In this document: positions 27,115-35,450 of the stretch, one piece after another | Layout of the letters: each line of letters begins with the position of its first letter | How positions within the stretch are numbered: position 1 is the first letter of the stretch | NCBI GenBank assembly: GCA_029959615.1 | Contig: JASCOD010000003.1 | Location: forward strand, 124,001 to 188,000 | DNA: 64,000 nt | From: Flavobacteriaceae bacterium PS02338 | GTDB lineage: Bacteria > Bacteroidota > Bacteroidia > Sphingobacteriales > Sphingobacteriaceae | Direction of reading: 5' to 3' | Notes under the pieces: generated by a model | Databases searched by the model: none | The model's input: the letters and a program-made list of their open reading frames with translations, nothing else | Told to the model about the DNA's origin: nothing | Translations under genes and position numbers: made by a program

Positions 27115-28630
27115 CCCGAGTGGGTAAACACGTTTTTTCGTCGTTTACCCACTTTTTTTTGCTTTGTAAATTTCTGGAAATCAAATGTATAGTTGAGACT
27201 ATTTCGTTAACCCGGGTGGTTCGATGTTGCGTTCCATCAAAACTCAATTTTTCGGGAAAGATCGAACCAATTATCTCTCTTTTTAAGCTCATATTCCCAT
27301 TTTTATATAATAAATCTAGGTTTAATAGTACGTTGACGGCGTTTTTTAATTTGTTCTCAATGTTAATTTGGGGAGTTGAAACGTCAAACAGTTTTGCCTC
27401 TAAACCAGTAATCTGTTCCTCGCTCTCGGTTTTGATGGTTTTATAATCTGTTCCGTCGATATCACCTTTGAGCAGCAACTCCCTTGCTACTTTGATCTTG
27501 TTATTTAATATCTCAATTTTAGAGACGATTTCTTTTCTGCTATCCCCTTTTTGTGAATACTCTAAGTAGTACAGTTCATTCACCATTTTTGTACATACTT
27601 CGGCAATTCCAGGTTTTGGTACGAATTTTTTCAGTTCTTTTAAAATCGCAACGTTGACATCTTCAGCTTTGTATCTACAGCCACAGGCGGAGGTGCAGTG
27701 GTAATAATAATAGTATCGGCCACGTCCTTTAGATGCACTTCCAGTTAGCATGCGTGTACATTTGGTGCAGTACAAAAAACCTCTTAACGGTAATTCTTCT
27801 GGAGACAATATTTTTGTACCCATCTTTTTCTTTCTTCCATCCATAACCTCTTGTACCTCATAAAATAATTTTTCGGAAATCAATGGGTCATGTTGACCTG
27901 CTACGAGGTGGCTTTGCTCATCTTTGTATTTGGGAATAAATATTTTGCCACAGTATACCGGATTGCGCATGGCGACAAGGAAGTTGTTCTTGCCGCAGTT
28001 TAGTCCATTGGATCTGGATAATTTCCAAATCTGTTCCGTAGAAAAGATACCACTTGCAATTTTCTCAAAAGCATGTTTGATCAATGATGCCTGTGGTTCC
28101 TTAGGAATGATCATTTTTTTACCAACCTCGGTAGTGATATTTCGATAGCCGATCGGTGCAGATGCCATCCAACGTCCTTCCTTTTTAGCCTTACGCATTC
28201 CGTTGATTACGTTCAAAGCTCTTCTGTCATTTTCCACTTCTGGTGTAGATAGGTAAATGGCCAGCATCAATTTGTTTTCTGGAATAGAGAGGTCTAAAGG
28301 TTGTTCAATTGCTTGGGGTTCAATTCCTAGACTTCTTAATATGCTAATCATGTTGTAAGCATCGCCGGCATTTCTGCTGAACCTATCCCATTTGGTAAAG
28401 ATGACAAAGTCGCTGAGCCTTCCCTTGGTTTTGCGTAGGTCTGCTAACAATATCTGCCATGCCGGACGATTAAAGGATTTTGCAGAATGATCCTCATGTA
28501 TTACCTTTCTAATGGTGATTTGGTTAAACTCGCAATATCTCCTCAGACGTTCTTCTTGGTCTCTTTGAGAATAGCCTTTTTCAGCTTGTTCATCCGTACT
28601 TACCCTGATGTATAGATCTGCTATTTTCAT
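27074..28630 (-). CDS. Large serine recombinase (site-specific integrase)
   Basis: Resolvase N-terminal domain with catalytic Ser in YIRVSTDEQAEKGYSQRDQ and FTKWDRFSRNAGDA; recombinase domain (IGYRNI, NPVYCGKIFIPKY); a zinc-ribbon with four Cys (LYCTKCTRML, CTSACGCRY); and a coiled coil (EIVSKIEILNNKIKVARELL). The last dozen residues (RVGPAGLEPATKRL) are the antisense reading of the terminator and tRNA, so the natural end is shaped by the attachment site. I start at 28630, where ATGA overlaps the stop of the small upstream gene; an ATG at 28654 would add 8 residues. Probable integrase of an element inserted at the tRNA 3' end. Confidence 0.9.
   Translation of the reverse strand: MKIADLYIRVSTDEQAEKGYSQRDQEERLRRYCEFNQITIRKVIHEDHSAKSFNRPAWQILLADLRKTKGRLSDFVIFTKWDRFSRNAGDAYNMISILRSLGIEPQAIEQPLDLSIPENKLMLAIYLSTPEVENDRRALNVINGMRKAKKEGRWMASAPIGYRNITTEVGKKMIIPKEPQASLIKHAFEKIASGIFSTEQIWKLSRSNGLNCGKNNFLVAMRNPVYCGKIFIPKYKDEQSHLVAGQHDPLISEKLFYEVQEVMDGRKKKMGTKILSPEELPLRGFLYCTKCTRMLTGSASKGRGRYYYYYHCTSACGCRYKAEDVNVAILKELKKFVPKPGIAEVCTKMVNELYYLEYSQKGDSRKEIVSKIEILNNKIKVARELLLKGDIDGTDYKTIKTESEEQITGLEAKLFDVSTPQINIENKLKNAVNVLLNLDLLYKNGNMSLKREIIGSIFPEKLSFDGTQHRTTRVNEIVSTIHLISRNLQSKKKWVNDEKTCLPTRVGPAGLEPATKRL
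27119..27160 (+). terminator. tRNA terminator
   Basis: AGTGGGTAAAC (27119-27129) pairs with GTTTACCCACT (27142-27152), followed by eight Ts. It lies 5 bases after the tRNA and inside the 3' end of the recombinase frame, so the recombinase reading frame runs through it in antisense. Confidence 0.85.
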
Positions 28631-28782
28631 GACTTGAATACTTGTTTGAGCCATAATTTAGCAAATTTTTTGTAGAAATCCAATACTTTTTCTGCTTGTT
28701 CAACAGATATGATTGTGCCATGTTTTTTCAGAATATCAACAATTTTTTCAGGTGTTAGGCGTGAATTCTTTTTCTCCATCAT
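28627..28782 (-). CDS. Small protein upstream of and coupled to the recombinase
   Basis: 51 residues: MMEKKNSRLTPEKIVDILKK then HGTIISVEQAEKVLDFYKKF. Short helical proteins of this kind occur directly before serine recombinases in Bacteroidota mobile elements, from memory. The TGA overlaps the recombinase ATG by one base pair pattern (ATGA), indicating translational coupling. A directionality or accessory role is a guess. An in-frame TTG at 28833 would extend it by 17 residues. Confidence 0.6.
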   Translation of the reverse strand: MMEKKNSRLTPEKIVDILKKHGTIISVEQAEKVLDFYKKFAKLWLKQVFKS

Positions 28783-29001
28783 CAATCGTTTTATCGGAGC
28801 AATATGCAGGAATTTAAAAGCTTGTTTTAGCAACCTGTTAGGTACTACCCAAGAATTAATTTGAACGCAGATCTATAATTGAATCTAGAATAGTTTTTAA
28901 TGTCTACCTTTGCACTTGTGATACTGTCGAAAAGCCACTACAGACTGCATATCTGATATAGATTTTACAGAAACATTTAAATGCGTAGATATTTTTATTT
29001 A

Positions 29002-29148
29002 ATGAAAATTATGGAGGTCGTCAGAACGTTTGATAAAGAGTTGATTACTAGAATCCGTAAAATCGGGAATAATTACAAAAGGGCTATCAAACAGTTAGGC
29101 ACAATTTCTTGCGTCTTCGGTGATCCCGCTGGGATAATAACTTATTAA
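29002..29148 (+). pseudogene. Mobilization-protein-like fragment
   Basis: ORF starting MKIMEVVRTFDKELITRIRK and continuing IGNNYKRAIKQL, which resembles the IGNNxNQxxKxL core of BfmA/MobC-type relaxosome proteins (compare AIGININQITRTFN in the gene at 57496-57906). After that it runs into CVFGDPAGIITY and stops. In the +1 frame the following bases read NNLLIQLVQNEQVVEII, which looks like a natural continuation, so a frameshift or internal deletion is likely. Confidence 0.4.
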
Positions 29149-29451
29149 TCCAATTGGTACAAAATGAGCAAGTTGTGGAAATTATATAATCATCATTTCA
29201 ATGTGGGCACCAAATTGGGCACCAGTTATTTTGATATGATATGACTAGGTTTGAAAGAACAATTTGTTATTGACTACAATATAGCTATTATTTTGATATT
29301 AAACTTTTTTTAAAGGTAATATCTATAATTAGAAGTCGGTTACTCAATTATAGTTAATGTAGCCTTTTAATCAAAGATTTTTTTTCCTATTTCTTGGTAT
29401 ACTTAATATGATTTCAGTCAGGAATTTATCTCTCAAATTGTTATTTCCTTT

Positions 29452-29604
29452 CTAATTCATCTTTGGGAAATGAAGCTTGTGAATTTCGGTTATCAGCTTG
29501 GAAATTTCTTTGAAGTGTAAAAGTTCTCTGCTGATTGCATTTATCTTTTCAACAATCTCAACAATTGTTTTGTGTAATTGCTGTAAAATTTGGTTTTCTA
29601 TCGT
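29452..29604 (-). pseudogene. C-terminal fragment of a coiled-coil protein
   Basis: Open frame of 50 codons without a start, beginning after TGA TAA: IENQILQQLHKTIVEIVEKI then SRELLHFKEISKLITEIHKLHF. The heptad-like spacing of Ile/Leu suggests a real former protein tail rather than noise. No family recognised. Confidence 0.3.
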
Positions 29605-29768
29605 TTATCAAAATGGTAGCGTACTGTGGGATTTTGGTAGCAAGATGATATGTGCGAATAGCTAGTTTTGCAGTATAAAGACCAATTGGCTTAATCTTTA
29701 GGCTTGTGGTAAATACTCAAGGAAGGTATTTTAAGCTTAATCCACTTTGGGCGGACAAATCATTTATC

Positions 29769-31127
29769 ATGATACAAAAATACAAATCAAATAAAGCCTA
29801 TTATCAAAGTACAATAATGCTGGCAGGTCCTGTTGTAGTTTCGCAGCTTGGACACACCTTGGTATTGGCAGTAGATTCTATTATCGTAGGACATTATGCG
29901 GGTACGATATCCCTCGCAGCGGTGTCGCTTGTTCATTCGGTTTTCATGGTGGTATTGGTGCTGGGAATGGGTATAGCCTACGGCTTAACTCCATTAATTG
30001 CACAGGAAAATGGAAAATCAAACCATCAGGAATGTGCTAAACTGCTTTCCAATAGTTTATGGATAAATACAATAGCTGCCATTCTGCTTTTTCTAGTGGT
30101 GTATTACGGCTCCATGTTTGCAATGTATCACTTAGATCAAGATCCTCGTGTTGTGGAAACGGCAAAACCATATCTGCTGCTTTTGGGCATTTCTATTTTG
30201 CCTTTAATGATATTCCAGACATTTAAGCAATTTGCAGAGGGATTAGGTTATACCAAACAAGCGATGAATATCACCATCTGGGGAAATGTGCTCAACTTGG
30301 TATTAGCCGTGGTTTTGGTAAAGGGAATGTTTGGAATCAATCCGATGGGAGTGAAGGGAATAGGCATCGCAACTTTGATCGATAGAGTATTGATGATGGT
30401 GGTAATGGGATGGTACATTATGAAATCAAGAAATTTTAAAGCCTACATCCAGCATTTTTCTTTACGGTTTGTAGATTTTTCAAGAATTGTAAGGGTGGTG
30501 AAAATTGGCATTCCTGTTGCTATGCAGTATATCTTTGAAATTGGTGCATTTGCTGTTGCAGCATTAATGGCCGGTAAAATTGGTGCAATTGAGCAGGCAG
30601 CGCACCAGACTGCAATCACTTTCGTAGCGATGACCTATATGATGGCCAGTGGAATAGCTTCGGCGGCTACTATTAAAGTTGGTAATAATTTTGGGAGACA
30701 AAATTATTTTAGAATCCAGAAATTTGCTGTGGTTTCCTATCATTTGGTGATAATTTTTATGTTGTTTTTTGCTGTTGTTTTTACTTTGTTTAACCAATAT
30801 CTGCCCTATCTGATAACCAATGACCCAGATGTTGTTTCATTGGCAGCACAATTATTGATTATAGCCGGTATTTTTCAGTTATTTGATGGTACACAGGTAG
30901 TTGGCTTGGGTACATTGAGAGGTATGGGCGATGTGAAAATTCCAACATCCATTACTTTTTTTGCCTATTGGGTTGTGGGTCTGCCCGTAGCTTATCTTTT
31001 AGGAATTAAGCTTAATATTGGTGTGGAGGGAATTTGGTACGGATTAACCCTTGGCTTGTTAACCTCTTCCGCTCTATTGTATTTTAGAGCCCAATACATC
31101 ATTGAACATCAGATGAAAAGCGTATAA
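29769..31127 (+). CDS. MATE-family multidrug/toxin exporter
   Basis: Twelve predicted membrane helices in two similar halves; N-terminal MLAGPVVVSQLGHTLVLAVDSIIVGHYAG and matching second half start GIPVAMQYIFEIGAFAVAALMAG. MATE exporters use Na+ or H+ gradients to expel cationic drugs. Length 452 from the ATG at 29769, which is normal; an upstream GTG at 29706 would add 21 residues over a promoter-like region. It lies alone, ended by a strong terminator shared with the convergent hydrolase gene. Confidence 0.95.
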   Translation: MIQKYKSNKAYYQSTIMLAGPVVVSQLGHTLVLAVDSIIVGHYAGTISLAAVSLVHSVFMVVLVLGMGIAYGLTPLIAQENGKSNHQECAKLLSNSLWINTIAAILLFLVVYYGSMFAMYHLDQDPRVVETAKPYLLLLGISILPLMIFQTFKQFAEGLGYTKQAMNITIWGNVLNLVLAVVLVKGMFGINPMGVKGIGIATLIDRVLMMVVMGWYIMKSRNFKAYIQHFSLRFVDFSRIVRVVKIGIPVAMQYIFEIGAFAVAALMAGKIGAIEQAAHQTAITFVAMTYMMASGIASAATIKVGNNFGRQNYFRIQKFAVVSYHLVIIFMLFFAVVFTLFNQYLPYLITNDPDVVSLAAQLLIIAGIFQLFDGTQVVGLGTLRGMGDVKIPTSITFFAYWVVGLPVAYLLGIKLNIGVEGIWYGLTLGLLTSSALLYFRAQYIIEHQMKSV

Positions 31128-31130
31128 ACA

Positions 31131-31168
31131 AAAGAGCCTGGCTTAACAATCGTTCAGCCAGGCTCTTT
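31131..31168. terminator. Bidirectional terminator
   Basis: AAAGAGCCTGGCT (31131-31143) pairs with AGCCAGGCTCTTT (31155-31167) around a 11-base loop, with A- and T-ends for both directions. It separates convergent MATE and isochorismatase-like genes. Confidence 0.85.
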
Positions 31169-31184
31169 AACTTTCAATTTAGTT

Positions 31185-31736
31185 TTATGCAGACAAAAAT
31201 TCCCCAGTACTTTTTATCTCTGCGTAGAAAAATGCTAGCGCAGCTAAAAATGCATGGTGTACATCATCCGCTTTTACCGTTTTGCCGTTAATTTCCAAGT
31301 CTCTTGATGCACAGGCATCACCGATAACGGTGCATTTATAGCCAAAGTCAAATGCGGCACGTGTAGTTGCATCTACACACATGTGCGTCATCATTCCGGT
31401 AATGATCACTTCTGTTACGTCGTTTTCTTTTAGATAAGCTAATAGTCCTGTATCCCTAAAACTATTTGGGTAGAATTTCTGAAAAACATTTTCTCCGTCA
31501 AGTGGTTGCACGTTTTCGTGGATTTTCACACCATTCGTTCCCTCAACAAAAATAGGCATTGCTTCTGGGTTGGCCGAAACGTGCTGTATATGGGCAATTG
31601 GTAAATTATTCGCTCTGAAATGTTCCAATACCTTACCTGCGTTCAAACTCGCTTCTATAGGGTTTACCAATTCAATAGCTCCGTCTTCGAAATAATCATT
31701 TTGGATGTCGATTACAATCAATGCTTTTTTACTCAT
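31185..31736 (-). CDS. Cysteine hydrolase, isochorismatase-like family
   Basis: Asp-Lys-Cys hydrolase fold: VIDIQNDYFEDG with catalytic Asp10, Lys in FQKFYPNSF, and Cys in ITGMMTHMCVDATTRAAFDFGY. Relatives include nicotinamidase, carbamoylases and isochorismatase; the specific substrate is not clear. Length 183. A palindromic operator-like site lies directly upstream, and an AraC-type regulator is encoded on the same strand before it. Confidence 0.92.
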   Translation of the reverse strand: MSKKALIVIDIQNDYFEDGAIELVNPIEASLNAGKVLEHFRANNLPIAHIQHVSANPEAMPIFVEGTNGVKIHENVQPLDGENVFQKFYPNSFRDTGLLAYLKENDVTEVIITGMMTHMCVDATTRAAFDFGYKCTVIGDACASRDLEINGKTVKADDVHHAFLAALAFFYAEIKSTGEFLSA

Positions 31737-31753
31737 ATCTATCTTATTTTATT

Positions 31754-31776
31754 GTTTCTAATTAGAAACAAAGTTA
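31754..31776 (-). promoter_or_regulatory. Promoter with a 16-bp palindrome for the hydrolase gene
   Basis: On the minus strand TAACTTTG (31769-31776) matches TAnnTTTG. Directly downstream, covering the probable transcription start, lies the perfect palindrome GTTTCTAATTAGAAAC (31754-31769). A dyad at this position suggests a repressor operator. The -33 element is not clear. Confidence 0.55.
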
Positions 31777-31809
31777 GATAGGTTTAATCTACTGTTCTAT
31801 ACCAAAACA

Positions 31810-32682
31810 CTATGGGTTGATACCATTTTGATATTCATTCAAGAATTCAGTCGTGGTAATTCCAGTCTGATTTTTGAAAAATCGCATCAAATGGTTAGGT
31901 TCGGAAAAGTTGAGCTGAAATGCAATCTCCCCAACTGTGAGGTTGGAGTGGATCAGGTAATCCTTAATGGCGACAAGTAGGCGCTGTTTCAGCAAGTGTG
32001 ACGCGGTGACATTAAATTGTTCTTTTACCGCTTTGTTGAGTGCAATACGGTTAATGTTTAGGAGTTCGGTGTAATCATTAATGCGCTGCTTTTCTTTGAT
32101 ATGGGTCTCTATCAATTGCTTGAACTGAAAAGCATCGTTATGCTGATTTTTTTCGATTGCCAACTGATGTTTCTCCGCATATTCCCGGTTGAGCTTTTGG
32201 AGCAGGTAATAGATCAGTGAACGGATAATGTGTACACTGTCAGGTCTTGTCTTGATCAGTTCCAGTTTTATTTCAGCAAGAAGGGAATAATACCGTCCGA
32301 TAAGTGGCTGGTCGAGTAGCATATTCAAAGGGTACGCCAATTGGTAAAAGTACAACAGGCGATAAGTGAATAATTTATCGGAAAAAAATTCATTCAAAAA
32401 GTCTTCCTGAAAAACCAGGACTATAAAATCCAGCCCCTCGGGATCAAGGTTCCATTCCCGTTTTTGGAATGGTGAAATGAATATGATACTATTGTCATCA
32501 ATAGTTATTTTATCATGATTCAGAATAATATGACCACTCCCTTTCCTGAAGAAGATGATTTCCAAATAATCTGTATCGTAAGTTTCTTTCTTTAGGTAGC
32601 CCTCTTTTACTTCATCAGATGGCAAGATATTAATCAGAAAATCTACCCCACATTCTGTTTTATGAAATTTCTGGGTTCTCAT
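31810..32682 (-). CDS. AraC-family transcriptional regulator
   Basis: N-terminal cupin-like sensing half (residues about 20-110, with FFRKGSGHIILNHD) and a C-terminal double helix-turn-helix: INDYTELLNINRIALNKAVK, then LTVGEIAFQLNFSEPNHLMRFFKNQTGITTTEF, of which the second part is the AraC signature. Length 290 is normal. It lies 74 bases upstream of the isochorismatase-like gene on the same strand and may control it and/or itself. Confidence 0.93.
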   Translation of the reverse strand: MRTQKFHKTECGVDFLINILPSDEVKEGYLKKETYDTDYLEIIFFRKGSGHIILNHDKITIDDNSIIFISPFQKREWNLDPEGLDFIVLVFQEDFLNEFFSDKLFTYRLLYFYQLAYPLNMLLDQPLIGRYYSLLAEIKLELIKTRPDSVHIIRSLIYYLLQKLNREYAEKHQLAIEKNQHNDAFQFKQLIETHIKEKQRINDYTELLNINRIALNKAVKEQFNVTASHLLKQRLLVAIKDYLIHSNLTVGEIAFQLNFSEPNHLMRFFKNQTGITTTEFLNEYQNGINP

Positions 32683-32754
32683 GTTTTTATTATTTTGAAA
32701 ATATGCCTGTAGTTAATTTCTAAATAGCATTTCATTCTTTAGATACTATTGATG

Positions 32755-33087
32755 TCAAACTAAATTTTCTAGCCCAAACTCAGCCAGTTTATCTACAATA
32801 GGCAAGGTTTTCAGTCCCAGTTCAGTTAAAGTATATTCTACTTTTGGAGGGATTTCTGGATACACTTTTTTGCTGACCAGTTTATTTTCTACCAGCATAT
32901 TCAGTTCTTGTATCAGCATTTTTTCGCTAATGCCGGTTACGGCTCTTTTTAGTTCGCCATATCGCACCACATTTTCATTGATCTGAAACAATATCATCAA
33001 TGTCCATTTGCCGCTAAGAAGCGATAAGGAAGCTCTAACTGGACACCTGTCGTCGCAGGGTGGATTTATTTTTATTTTATTTTCCAT
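32755..33087 (-). CDS. HxlR-family winged-helix regulator
   Basis: 110 residues with the family start CPVRASLSLLSGKWTLMILF, whose Cys25-like residue is the redox sensor in HypR/YodB relatives, then GELKRAVTGISEKMLIQELNMLVENKLVSKK (two-helix recognition motif plus wing; ends quoted). It is divergent from the NAD(P)-binding gene at 33201, and a long dyad lies between them. It is likely the repressor of that operon, derepressed by electrophiles or oxidants, by analogy. Confidence 0.93.
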   Translation of the reverse strand: MENKIKINPPCDDRCPVRASLSLLSGKWTLMILFQINENVVRYGELKRAVTGISEKMLIQELNMLVENKLVSKKVYPEIPPKVEYTLTELGLKTLPIVDKLAEFGLENLV

Positions 33088-33139
33088 TGATAATCAGTTA
33101 TTCTAACCATTTGGTAGGTACATAACTACTTGGTAAGTA

Positions 33140-33177
33140 CTTGCGCAAAGGTATGTACTTGGATACCTTTGTGCAAG
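33140..33177 (+). promoter_or_regulatory. 38-bp dyad operator overlapping the nmrA-type promoter
   Basis: CTTGCGCAAAGGTAT (33140-33154) and ATACCTTTGTGCAAG (33163-33177) are inverted with one mismatch around an 8-base spacer. The right arm contains the -7 element TACCTTTG (33164-33171), with TTG about 20 bases before it inside the left arm. A protein bound here would block this promoter. The divergent HxlR gene is the obvious candidate regulator. Confidence 0.7.
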
Positions 33178-33200
33178 TTTGTTATCAAAATAAATATAAA

Positions 33201-34091
33201 ATGAAAATACTAGTATTCGGAGCAACAGGCTCACAACAATTTAACGTAATAGGCGAAGCAAAGAAAAAAGGTGCAGAAGTAATTGCTGCAACCAGCTCGG
33301 AAAATAGTTTTGAGAAATTGGCTCAGGCTGGAGCAACCCCGGTTTTGGCAAACTTAGCAGATGCCGATAAAATCAATGAAATTACCAAAGGCATTGATGC
33401 TATTGCGTTTATGATCCCAGTATCATTACCCAATCCTTTTGATGGTTTGCAATATGCTAAAAATGTTATTGATGCTGCTAAGCTAAACGGTGTAAAAAAA
33501 TTGGTTTGGAATACGAGCGCCTGGTTGGAATCACAAAAAATTGGTTCTCCCTTAGATGACTTAAAATTGGATGTTCAAGATTATTTGAAAGATAGCGGAG
33601 TAGATTACGTGACTATCGAACCAACTATTTATATGGAAAATATGATGGGACCATTCTGTGCACCTTTTATCACAAATGAAAAGAAACTGGCTTATCCTAC
33701 TCCAGAAGCGATGCCGATTGGTTGGATCGCTTCCAGAGATGTAAGTGCGTTTGTGGTTGAAGCCATTTATAATGAAGATTTAAAAGCAGATAATTTCAAG
33801 ATAAGTGGATTGGAAAATCTAAAAGGGAATGATTTAGCCTCAGCATTTTCTAATGGTGTTGGAGAAGAAATCGTTTATTACCCGCAAAAACCCCAAGAAT
33901 TTGGTGATATTTTAAAGCCAATGGTAGGAGAGGCGGGAGCAAACAGTGTTGCTGCTTATTACGAAAGTTTGCAAAACGCAACTGAATACCCGTCAAAATT
34001 CAATCCTAACATGAGCGAAGTATTAGAGAAACTTCCTGTAAAAATGACCTCTCTGGCAGATTGGGCAAGCGAGAACAAGAGGTTTTTTTAA
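33201..34091 (+). CDS. NmrA-like NAD(P)-binding protein
   Basis: Rossmann-fold protein starting MKILVFGATGSQQ (GxxGxxG-type nucleotide loop), of the NmrA/QOR2 group in the short-chain dehydrogenase superfamily; these sense NADP(H) or reduce quinones. An upstream TTG (33141) in frame lies inside the promoter dyad and is rejected. Length 296. HxlR plus NmrA/QOR2 is a recurrent electrophile-response pair (compare qorB/ytfG with HxlR regulators). The next gene is a NTF2-like protein 37 bases on. Confidence 0.9.
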   Translation: MKILVFGATGSQQFNVIGEAKKKGAEVIAATSSENSFEKLAQAGATPVLANLADADKINEITKGIDAIAFMIPVSLPNPFDGLQYAKNVIDAAKLNGVKKLVWNTSAWLESQKIGSPLDDLKLDVQDYLKDSGVDYVTIEPTIYMENMMGPFCAPFITNEKKLAYPTPEAMPIGWIASRDVSAFVVEAIYNEDLKADNFKISGLENLKGNDLASAFSNGVGEEIVYYPQKPQEFGDILKPMVGEAGANSVAAYYESLQNATEYPSKFNPNMSEVLEKLPVKMTSLADWASENKRFF

Positions 34092-34128
34092 ACCAATAAA
34101 AAACAGACAATCATTTAGATCAAATATT

Positions 34129-34515
34129 ATGACAGCAATAGAAGTAGTAACGGCCTATTCGGTAGCCCTTTCTCAAGGTGATATTCCTAAGGCATTTTCA
34201 CATTTTAGTCCAGATGCAAAATGGCACCAACCGGGAAACCATCGTTTTGCGGGAACAAAAGCAGGACTTGAAGCCATCGGAAAAATGTTGGGCGATATGA
34301 TGGGCGCAACCCAAGGTTCATTGGTTATCAATCCTACCGGAGCTTTGATGGCTAATGGAGACCTGGTTTCATTCCCGGTACATTTTTCCGCTAAACTTGG
34401 CGAGAGAACAGTTGATATGAACGGGGTTGATCTGTTCGAAGTGGTGAACGGAAAAATTGTCCAGGTTTGGTTGTTTTCAGAGGACCAAGCTGCTGAAGAC
34501 GAGTTTTGGGGCTGA
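34129..34515 (+). CDS. NTF2-like / SnoaL-type protein
   Basis: A 128-residue cone-fold protein: VVTAYSVALSQGDIPKAFSHF, SPDAKWHQPG, VNGKIVQVWLFSEDQ. SnoaL-type proteins are isomerases or hydrolases of small carbonyl compounds, or simply binding folds. It follows the NmrA gene in the same transcript, so a role with the same electrophile or quinone substrate is plausible. Confidence 0.88.
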   Translation: MTAIEVVTAYSVALSQGDIPKAFSHFSPDAKWHQPGNHRFAGTKAGLEAIGKMLGDMMGATQGSLVINPTGALMANGDLVSFPVHFSAKLGERTVDMNGVDLFEVVNGKIVQVWLFSEDQAAEDEFWG

Positions 34516-34530
34516 TTTCGATGCTCAACT

Positions 34531-34570
34531 AGAAGCGTCACTTTTTATAATAAAGTGACGCTTCTTTTTT
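34531..34570 (+). terminator. Terminator of the NmrA operon
   Basis: AGAAGCGTCACTTT and its complement AAAGTGACGCTTCT enclose an 8-base loop, followed by TTTTTT to 34570. Confidence 0.85.
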
Positions 34571-34872
34571 AGCAGAATAGGGGCTATCATTTTGTTAAAT
34601 CCCAGCAGTTTATTTCCTGCTCTTGACACTTGGGGTTCAACAGAACCAAGTCCGCAGTAATTGCCATTTCTAGTAAGAAATAGGTTGTTCCAAAGTTGGT
34701 TAGCAAAGCAAAATATTTAGTCAATGCACCAATGGTGATGATGCAATAAAGCGACTGTCCCTGAAAAAAAAAATTGACCAACAAATTCAATAAGATTTCA
34801 CTTTGGCAGCAAACAGATTAGCAATCTAAAATTTAATATACAAGTATTGAACCAAAATTAAAGTGCATTGGC

Positions 34873-34880
34873 TACATTTG
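34873..34880 (+). promoter_or_regulatory. -7 element 5 bases before the start of the Cys-rich gene
   Basis: TACATTTG matches TAnnTTTG and ends 5 bases before ATG 34886, so transcription would begin at or next to the start codon. The preceding 300 bases hold no intact gene; an ORF on the minus strand with only a TTG start is not convincing. Confidence 0.6.
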
Positions 34881-34885
34881 CAGAA

Positions 34886-35263
34886 ATGACAGCATTTAAA
34901 AAAATTATAGCGATTTTTTTATTACTCGGAATTGTAACCAATAGTTTCAATCAGTTGCTGCTATTTTCTTCCTATTCTATCAATAAGGAATATATTTCTG
35001 CGGTGCTTTGTTCCAACAAAGACAAACCCCATCTACATTGCGAAGGAAAATGTTTTTTGGACATCAAGCTTAAAGAGTTGGAACAGAAAAACAAACAACA
35101 GCAAGATAATTTAAAAAGAATGGTAGAGACATCAGCGCCAGCTTATGCAAACCTTCTGCCCCAAGTATTTGAAACAAAGCTTGAGCTGACACCGAGCTTT
35201 TATCTACTACAAAAGCCAAAGGCTAGGGTTACTGCTGTCTTCCAACCGCCCAAAACGGTTTAA
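34886..35263 (+). CDS. Exported Cys/His small protein with FQPPK tail
   Basis: 125 residues from ATG 34886 (an in-frame TTG at 34868 lies before the promoter element and is rejected). The N-terminal stretch FKKIIAIFLLLGIVTNSFNQLL is a signal or anchor. Then comes CSNKDKPHLHCEGKCFLDIK, a Cys/His cluster suited to binding a soft metal, a Lys/Glu/Gln-rich helix, and a C-terminus ending VFQPPKTV. Proteins of this shape precede TonB receptors and metal pumps in Bacteroidota. The tail recurs as WQPPK in the two other Cys-rich proteins of the window. Role: probably periplasmic metal binding, not proven. Confidence 0.75.
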   Translation: MTAFKKIIAIFLLLGIVTNSFNQLLLFSSYSINKEYISAVLCSNKDKPHLHCEGKCFLDIKLKELEQKNKQQQDNLKRMVETSAPAYANLLPQVFETKLELTPSFYLLQKPKARVTAVFQPPKTV

Positions 35264-35450
35264 AACCAAATTCTTGCTATTTCAATCTATGGTTCAGCTC
35301 TGCTGCATGGATCTCTATTGGGATTTTTAGCGGGAATATTCATCCTCAATTTTATATCATCCTAAATCCTATCGTAACAAACGATTAGAATTTATGATTC
35401 ACTGTGCATGAACCTGGCAAAAACAGGCAAATACCTTTAATCAAAAACAC

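Larger units (their letters stand above)
28783..29768. other. 986-base region of degraded mobile-element sequence
   Basis: No intact gene. It contains a consensus -7 element TACCTTTG at 28905-28912, a truncated mobilization-like ORF (29002-29148), a tandem GGGCACCA direct repeat at 29203-29223, and a C-terminal coding remnant on the minus strand (29452-29604). The rest is AT-rich with no structure I can name. The start of the MATE gene at 29769 is preceded by CACTTTGG, a weak -7 match. Confidence 0.5.

Noticed and set aside
27074..27160. C-terminal dozen residues of the recombinase as a real domain
   Set aside because: They are the antisense of the terminator and tRNA, so they cannot be a conserved protein part.
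33141..33200. TTG start for the NmrA gene at 33141
   Set aside because: It lies inside the operator and -7 promoter element; the ATG at 33201 begins the Rossmann motif directly.
34587..34790. Minus-strand ORF of 67 codons in the gap before the Cys-rich gene
   Set aside because: It has only a TTG start, no recognisable domain and no promoter; it is probably chance or a worn remnant.
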